Made by a program: the position numbers and the translations under genes. A stretch of 7,693 bases of DNA from an uncultured Methanobrevibacter sp. (GTDB lineage: Archaea > Methanobacteriota > Methanobacteria > Methanobacteriales > Methanobacteriaceae). The stretch covers positions 1 to 7,693 of the forward strand of contig CAMODR010000046.1 in the NCBI GenBank assembly GCA_946611495.1. Reading direction: 5' to 3'. This document shows, in pieces, positions 3,979 through 7,693 of this stretch (its first letter is position 1; every line of letters begins with the position of its first letter). The notes below the pieces were generated by a model. That model searched no databases and was not told the DNA's origin. It worked only from the letters and a program-made list of their open reading frames with translations.

Positions 3979-6258
3979 ATGTATGTTATAAAGTTTGAAG
4001 ACTTAGGTAAAGATGACATCGGTGTTGCTGGTGGAAAAGGTGCTAATTTAGGTGAATTAACTCAAGCAGGCATTCCTGTTCCTCCAGGATTTGTAGTAAC
4101 CTCAGAAACTTATGATAAGTTTATGAGAGATACTGGAATTTTTAATAAGGTTATGGATATTTTAAAAGAAACAGATATCAACAATACTAAAGAACTCCAA
4201 GACGCTGCTGAAGAGATTAAGGGAATCATCATTGAAACTCCTATTCCTGATGATATTTCCACTTACATCACTGAAGCTTACAACCAATTATCTGAAAGAG
4301 TCGGTTTAGATGCAGCAGATGTAGCTATTCGTTCTTCCGCTACTGCTGAAGACTTACCGGAAGCTTCATTTGCAGGTCAACAAGACACTTTCTTACACGT
4401 TCAAGGCATTGAGCAAGTAATTGAATATGTAAGAAAATGTTGGGCTTCCTTATTTGAAGCAAGAGCTATTTTCTACCGTGAAGAAAATAACTTCGAACAC
4501 TCTCAAGTATACATTGCAGTAGTAGTTCAACAAATGGTAGACTCTGACAAAGCAGGAGTAATGTTTACTGTAAACCCATCCACTGGTGAAAACATTGCTT
4601 TAATTGAAGGATCTTGGGGACTTGGTGAATCCGTTGTAAGCGGTACTGTAACTCCTGATAACTATGTTGTATCAAAAGAGAATAATGAGGTTTTAAATAT
4701 CACTATCAGTGATAAGAAAACCATGTTCACTAACGATGAGGAAGGTACCTCTATTCAAGTTGAAGTTCCAGAAGATATGAGAAATGAAAGAGTTTTGTCT
4801 GATGAGGAATTAGAAAAATTAGTTGAAATGGCTAAAAGAGTTGAAGGTCATTACGGCAAACCTCAAGATACTGAATGGGCTTTCCATGATGGCAACTTAT
4901 TCTTATTGCAATCCAGACCAATTACCACTCTTGGAGATTCTGAAGAAAAAGCAGATGAAGAAGATGATGTTGATTTAGAAGTATTGATTAAAGGTCTTGG
5001 TGCAAGTCCAGGTTTAGCTTCAGGTACTGTAAAAATTATCTTAGACCTTGATGAACTTGATAAGGTTCAAGAAGGAGACGTAATGGTAACCACTATGACC
5101 ACTCCTGATATGGTTCCTGCTATGAAAAGAGCAAACGGTATTGTAACTGATGAAGGTGGAGTAACCTGTCACGCAGCTATTATCTCAAGAGAATTAGGTA
5201 TTCCTTGTGTTGTAGGTACTGGAGACGCTACTTCCACATTAAAAGAAAATGATAAAGTTACTGCTGACGGTAAAAAAGGTTTAGTATACAAAGGAATCAT
5301 AAAAGGCGCTGAAGATGAAACCGCAAGCGAAAGTGCAGTTCAAGTTTCTGCAGCTCCTTTAATCACTGTTACTGAAGTAAAAGCTAACGTAAGTATGGCT
5401 GAAGCAGCTCCTAAAGCAGCAGCAACTGGTGCAGATGGTGTAGGATTACTTAGAACTGAACATATGATGTTATCTACTGGTATTCATCCTAAGAAATTCA
5501 TCCTTGATGGTGAAGAAGATAAACTTGTAGATGTAATTGCTGAAAGTGTTTTAAAAGTGGCTGACGAATTCTATCCTAAGCCAGTATGGTACAGAACTCT
5601 TGATGCTCCAACTGATGAATTCATCACTCTTGAAGGTGGAGAAAACGAACCTAGAGAACACAACCCTATGTTAGGTTGGAGAGGTATCAGAAGAGAGTTA
5701 GATGAACCTGAAATTCTCAAAGCTGAATTTAAAGCAATTAAAAAACTTCACGATAAAGGTTACAAGAATATTGGAATCATGATTCCATTATCACAACATC
5801 CATCAGAACTTAGAAGAGCTAAAGAATTATGTGCAGAAGTAGGTTTAGTTCCTCAAGTCGATGTTCAATTTGGTATGATGGTTGAAATTCCTGCAGCTGC
5901 TATTTTGATTGATGAGTACATTGCAGAAGGTATTGACTTTGTAAGTCTTGGAACCAATGACTTGACCCAATACACTCTTGCAGTAGACAGAAACAATGAA
6001 TATGTAGCAAAACACTATCGCGAAGAACACCCTGCAGTAATGGCTTTAATTGAAAGAACAATTAAGCATTGTGCAGCAGCAGGTGTAACATGCAGTATTT
6101 GTGGTCAAGCAGGTAGTGTACCTCATATTGTTGAAAAACTAGTTAAATTCGGTATTACTAGTGTATCTTCAAATACTGATGCAGTTGAAGAAGTTAGAAA
6201 AACTGTTGCAAGAGCTGAAAAGAAAATTATGCTCGATGCAGCTAGAAAACAATTATAA
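3979..6258 (+). CDS. ppsA: Phosphoenolpyruvate synthase (pyruvate, water dikinase)
   Basis: The enzyme converts pyruvate + ATP + H2O to PEP + AMP + phosphate in the cytoplasm, the entry to gluconeogenesis from pyruvate made by CO2 fixation. It has 759 residues, normal for archaea. The N-terminal ATP-grasp domain (about 1-320) has GGKGANLGEL (18-27), AIRSSATAEDLPEASFAGQQ from 116 with Arg118, MFTVNP (195-200), DTEW (297-300) and QSRPIT (311-316). After an acidic linker (320-333) comes the swivelling phosphohistidine domain, with GGVTCHAA and catalytic His398. The C-terminal TIM barrel has GVGLLRTEH (487-495), NPMLGWRG (562-569), EIPAA (636-640), SLGTNDLTQY (656-665) and the catalytic-Cys motif CGQ (Cys708). 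All expected active-site motifs are present. About half of the Asn codons are AAC, unlike mfnA, which suggests high expression. It has its own promoter and terminators and is not in an operon with its neighbours. Confidence 0.97.
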   Translation: MYVIKFEDLGKDDIGVAGGKGANLGELTQAGIPVPPGFVVTSETYDKFMRDTGIFNKVMDILKETDINNTKELQDAAEEIKGIIIETPIPDDISTYITEAYNQLSERVGLDAADVAIRSSATAEDLPEASFAGQQDTFLHVQGIEQVIEYVRKCWASLFEARAIFYREENNFEHSQVYIAVVVQQMVDSDKAGVMFTVNPSTGENIALIEGSWGLGESVVSGTVTPDNYVVSKENNEVLNITISDKKTMFTNDEEGTSIQVEVPEDMRNERVLSDEELEKLVEMAKRVEGHYGKPQDTEWAFHDGNLFLLQSRPITTLGDSEEKADEEDDVDLEVLIKGLGASPGLASGTVKIILDLDELDKVQEGDVMVTTMTTPDMVPAMKRANGIVTDEGGVTCHAAIISRELGIPCVVGTGDATSTLKENDKVTADGKKGLVYKGIIKGAEDETASESAVQVSAAPLITVTEVKANVSMAEAAPKAAATGADGVGLLRTEHMMLSTGIHPKKFILDGEEDKLVDVIAESVLKVADEFYPKPVWYRTLDAPTDEFITLEGGENEPREHNPMLGWRGIRRELDEPEILKAEFKAIKKLHDKGYKNIGIMIPLSQHPSELRRAKELCAEVGLVPQVDVQFGMMVEIPAAAILIDEYIAEGIDFVSLGTNDLTQYTLAVDRNNEYVAKHYREEHPAVMALIERTIKHCAAAGVTCSICGQAGSVPHIVEKLVKFGITSVSSNTDAVEEVRKTVARAEKKIMLDAARKQL

Positions 6259-6350
6259 TTGTTTTTTCACAATTAATTGTTTTGATTTTCAAATTTAATT
6301 TGATTTAAGATCTTTCTTAAATCATTTTATTTATTTATTTTTTTATTTCT
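6246..6350 (+). terminator. ppsA terminator region: a cascade of palindromes and T-runs
   Basis: A perfect 20-bp palindrome at 6246-6265 (AAAACAATT and its complement about a central AT) contains the stop codon TAA (6256-6258) and ends in a T6 run. ACAATTAATTGT follows at 6269-6280, then CAAATT/AATTTG at 6290-6302. A 10-bp stem TGATTTAAGA/TCTTAAATCA comes next (6301-6310 with 6315-6324), followed by T-rich sequence to about 6350. The last hairpin with its T-runs is the most terminator-like; the first may also end or protect the transcript. Confidence 0.65.
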
Positions 6351-6382
6351 AAATTATTTCATTATTGCTTTTTTAATATTAT

Positions 6383-6428
6383 TTACTATTTTTTCTGTAT
6401 TCAAATGCTATTAAAAAAGTAATAGTAA
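6383..6428 (+). repeat. Inverted repeat in the ppsA-mfnA spacer
   Basis: TTACTATT (6383-6390) is the reverse complement of AATAGTAA (6421-6428), and a smaller stem CTATTA/TAATAG (6408-6413 with 6420-6425) competes with it. It lies about 100 bp before mfnA. The mfnA promoter should be nearby, but no single TATA box stands out in this A/T-rich spacer (6351-6532). Confidence 0.35.
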
Positions 6429-6521
6429 TTTAATTTATTAATTTAAATTGTTCTAATTTATTTGAATTTAATTATTTAATTAATTAATTTTTGTTTAATT
6501 TTTATTGATTTAATTATTCAC

Positions 6522-6526
6522 AAGGT
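6522..6526 (+). promoter_or_regulatory. Ribosome binding site of mfnA
   Basis: AAGGT, within AAGGTAAT, lies 6 bases before the ATG at 6533 and matches the AGGTGAT part of the archaeal Shine-Dalgarno consensus with one change. It selects 6533 over the out-of-frame ATG at 6537. Confidence 0.6.
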
Positions 6527-6532
6527 AATATT

Positions 6533-7693
6533 ATGAATGAAAAGCCAGTGTCTCGAGAAGAGATTTTTAAAGAATTAGATGAATTTCAGTCTTTGGATTG
6601 CAAATATTCTGATGGCAGAATATTAGGTTCCATGTGTACTGAAGCACATCCAATTGCTAAAGAGGTTTTTAACAGATTTTTAGATTCTAATCTTGGAGAC
6701 CCTGGTCTGTTTAAAGGAACTAAACTTATTGAAGATGAAGTGCTAAAAATGATGGGATCATTTTTATCTCTTGAAAATCCATTTGGCCATATTGTGACTG
6801 GAGGCACTGAAGCTAATATTATGGCGATTAGGGCTGCAAGGAATTTGGCAAGGGAAAAAGGCATTTCAAATGGTGAAATTATAGTTCCTCAGTCTGCTCA
6901 TTTTTCCTTTAAGAAAGCTGTTGATATGCTTAATCTAAAGCTTGTCAATGCAGAGCTTGATGAGAATTATCGTATTGATCCTTCTTCTGTTGAGGATAAT
7001 GTCAATGAAAATACTGTAGCTATTGTCGGTATTGCTGGAACCACTGAATTAGGCATGATCGATCCTATTGAAGAATTATCTGATATAGCCCTAGAAAATG
7101 ATGTTCATTTACATGTTGATGCTGCCTTTGGAGGATTTTCAATTCCATTTTTAAAGGATAATCATGATTTTCCAAGATTTGACTTTTCCCTTCCAGGAGT
7201 CAAGTCAATTACTGTAGACCCTCATAAGATGGGACTTGCTCCGATTCCTTCAGGAGGAATCCTATTTAGGGATAACACTTTTCTTGATGCAATGTCTGTA
7301 GATTCTCCTTATCTTACTATAAAGCATCAGTCAACAATTGTTGGTACTCGTTTAGGCGCTTCTTCAGCTGCAACTTTTGCAGTGATGAAATATTTGGGAA
7401 AAGAGGGCTATAGGAAATTTGCTGAAGAGTCCTTGGTTAAGACTCACTTTTTAGCTAATGAATTGAAAGGTCTTGGCTATGATTTGGTTGTAGAGCCTAA
7501 TTTGAATATTGTTGCTTTCAATCATCCTAATTTAAAAACTGATGACTTAGCGGTGATGCTTGAAGAGAGAAATTGGAAAGTTTCCTGTTCAGTTTGTCCT
7601 AAGGCGATTAGGGTTATTCTAATGAATCATATTAAAAAGGATAATCTTATTGAATTCATTAGTGATTTAAAAGAGATTTCTGAATCTATTTAG
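6533..7693 (+). CDS. mfnA: Tyrosine decarboxylase MfnA (methanofuran biosynthesis)
   Basis: This PLP-dependent group II decarboxylase makes tyramine from L-tyrosine, the first step towards the aminomethylfuran-tyramine core of methanofuran, the CO2-accepting C1 carrier of methanogenesis. The complete gene encodes 386 residues, the usual archaeal MfnA length, and its TAG is the last codon of the window. Visible fold-type I motifs are TGGTEANI (89-96, phosphate binding), His123 in PQSAHFSF (stacks on PLP), HVDAAFGG with Asp196 (pyridine-nitrogen contact) and TVDPHKMG with the Schiff-base Lys232. The N-terminal [11 protein letters not shown] segment (32-42) is typical of MfnA. Some archaeal homologs act mainly as aspartate decarboxylases that supply beta-alanine for CoA; sequence reading alone cannot exclude a dual activity. 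Asn codons are almost all AAT, unlike ppsA, which suggests modest expression. It has its own ribosome binding site after a 274-bp spacer, so it is probably a separate transcription unit. Confidence 0.94.
   Translation: MNEKPVSREEIFKELDEFQSLDCKYSDGRILGSMCTEAHPIAKEVFNRFLDSNLGDPGLFKGTKLIEDEVLKMMGSFLSLENPFGHIVTGGTEANIMAIRAARNLAREKGISNGEIIVPQSAHFSFKKAVDMLNLKLVNAELDENYRIDPSSVEDNVNENTVAIVGIAGTTELGMIDPIEELSDIALENDVHLHVDAAFGGFSIPFLKDNHDFPRFDFSLPGVKSITVDPHKMGLAPIPSGGILFRDNTFLDAMSVDSPYLTIKHQSTIVGTRLGASSAATFAVMKYLGKEGYRKFAEESLVKTHFLANELKGLGYDLVVEPNLNIVAFNHPNLKTDDLAVMLEERNWKVSCSVCPKAIRVILMNHIKKDNLIEFISDLKEISESI

Noticed and set aside
5845..6030. Minus-strand frame inside ppsA
   Set aside because: It is antisense to the conserved barrel motifs of PEP synthase and has no support of its own.
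6586..6864. Minus-strand frame inside mfnA
   Set aside because: It is antisense to conserved MfnA sequence, including the TGGTEAN motif.

Overview
The window looks like a piece of the chromosome of a host-associated methanogenic archaeon of the order Methanobacteriales, most likely Methanobrevibacter or a close relative. The grounds are an archaeal-type ribosomal protein L10e, a methanofuran-pathway tyrosine decarboxylase (MfnA), an archaeal-length phosphoenolpyruvate synthase, very low G+C with almost pure A/T intergenic DNA, and T-tract terminators. No mobile element, CRISPR array, tRNA or rRNA was seen.

Layout. At 1-389 (+) is the 3' part of a long-type FKBP prolyl isomerase whose start lies outside the window. 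It converges on a minus-strand gene at 830-2047, a 405-residue protein with an N-terminal B-box-like zinc finger, a long charged low-complexity linker and one C-terminal membrane helix. The 440-bp convergent gap is T-rich on its left half and A-rich on its right half and holds two families of degenerate tandem repeats plus a terminator for each gene. Upstream of the zinc-finger gene on the same strand, after a 360-bp A/T-rich gap, is a small Pcc1-like gene (KEOPS complex). A 560-bp gap then separates it from the divergent gene rpl10e at 3207-3689 (+). The half of this gap nearest rpl10e carries a row of hairpins that could form a structured mRNA leader or a separate small RNA. ppsA (3979-6258, +) and mfnA (6533-7693, +) follow, each after its own terminator-containing spacer of 275-290 bp, so they look like single-gene transcription units.

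Function. The genes are mostly core housekeeping genes: protein folding (FKBP), tRNA t6A modification (Pcc1-like), the large ribosomal subunit (L10e), gluconeogenic entry from pyruvate to PEP (PpsA), and tyramine supply for the C1 carrier methanofuran (MfnA). They do not form one pathway. The least understood items are the zinc-finger membrane protein, the Pcc1-like protein that lacks residues I expect of a canonical Pcc1, the hairpin row before rpl10e, the repeat-rich promoter of ppsA, and two terminator hairpins that contain the stop codon of the gene they follow. I did not see a convincing new multi-gene system.
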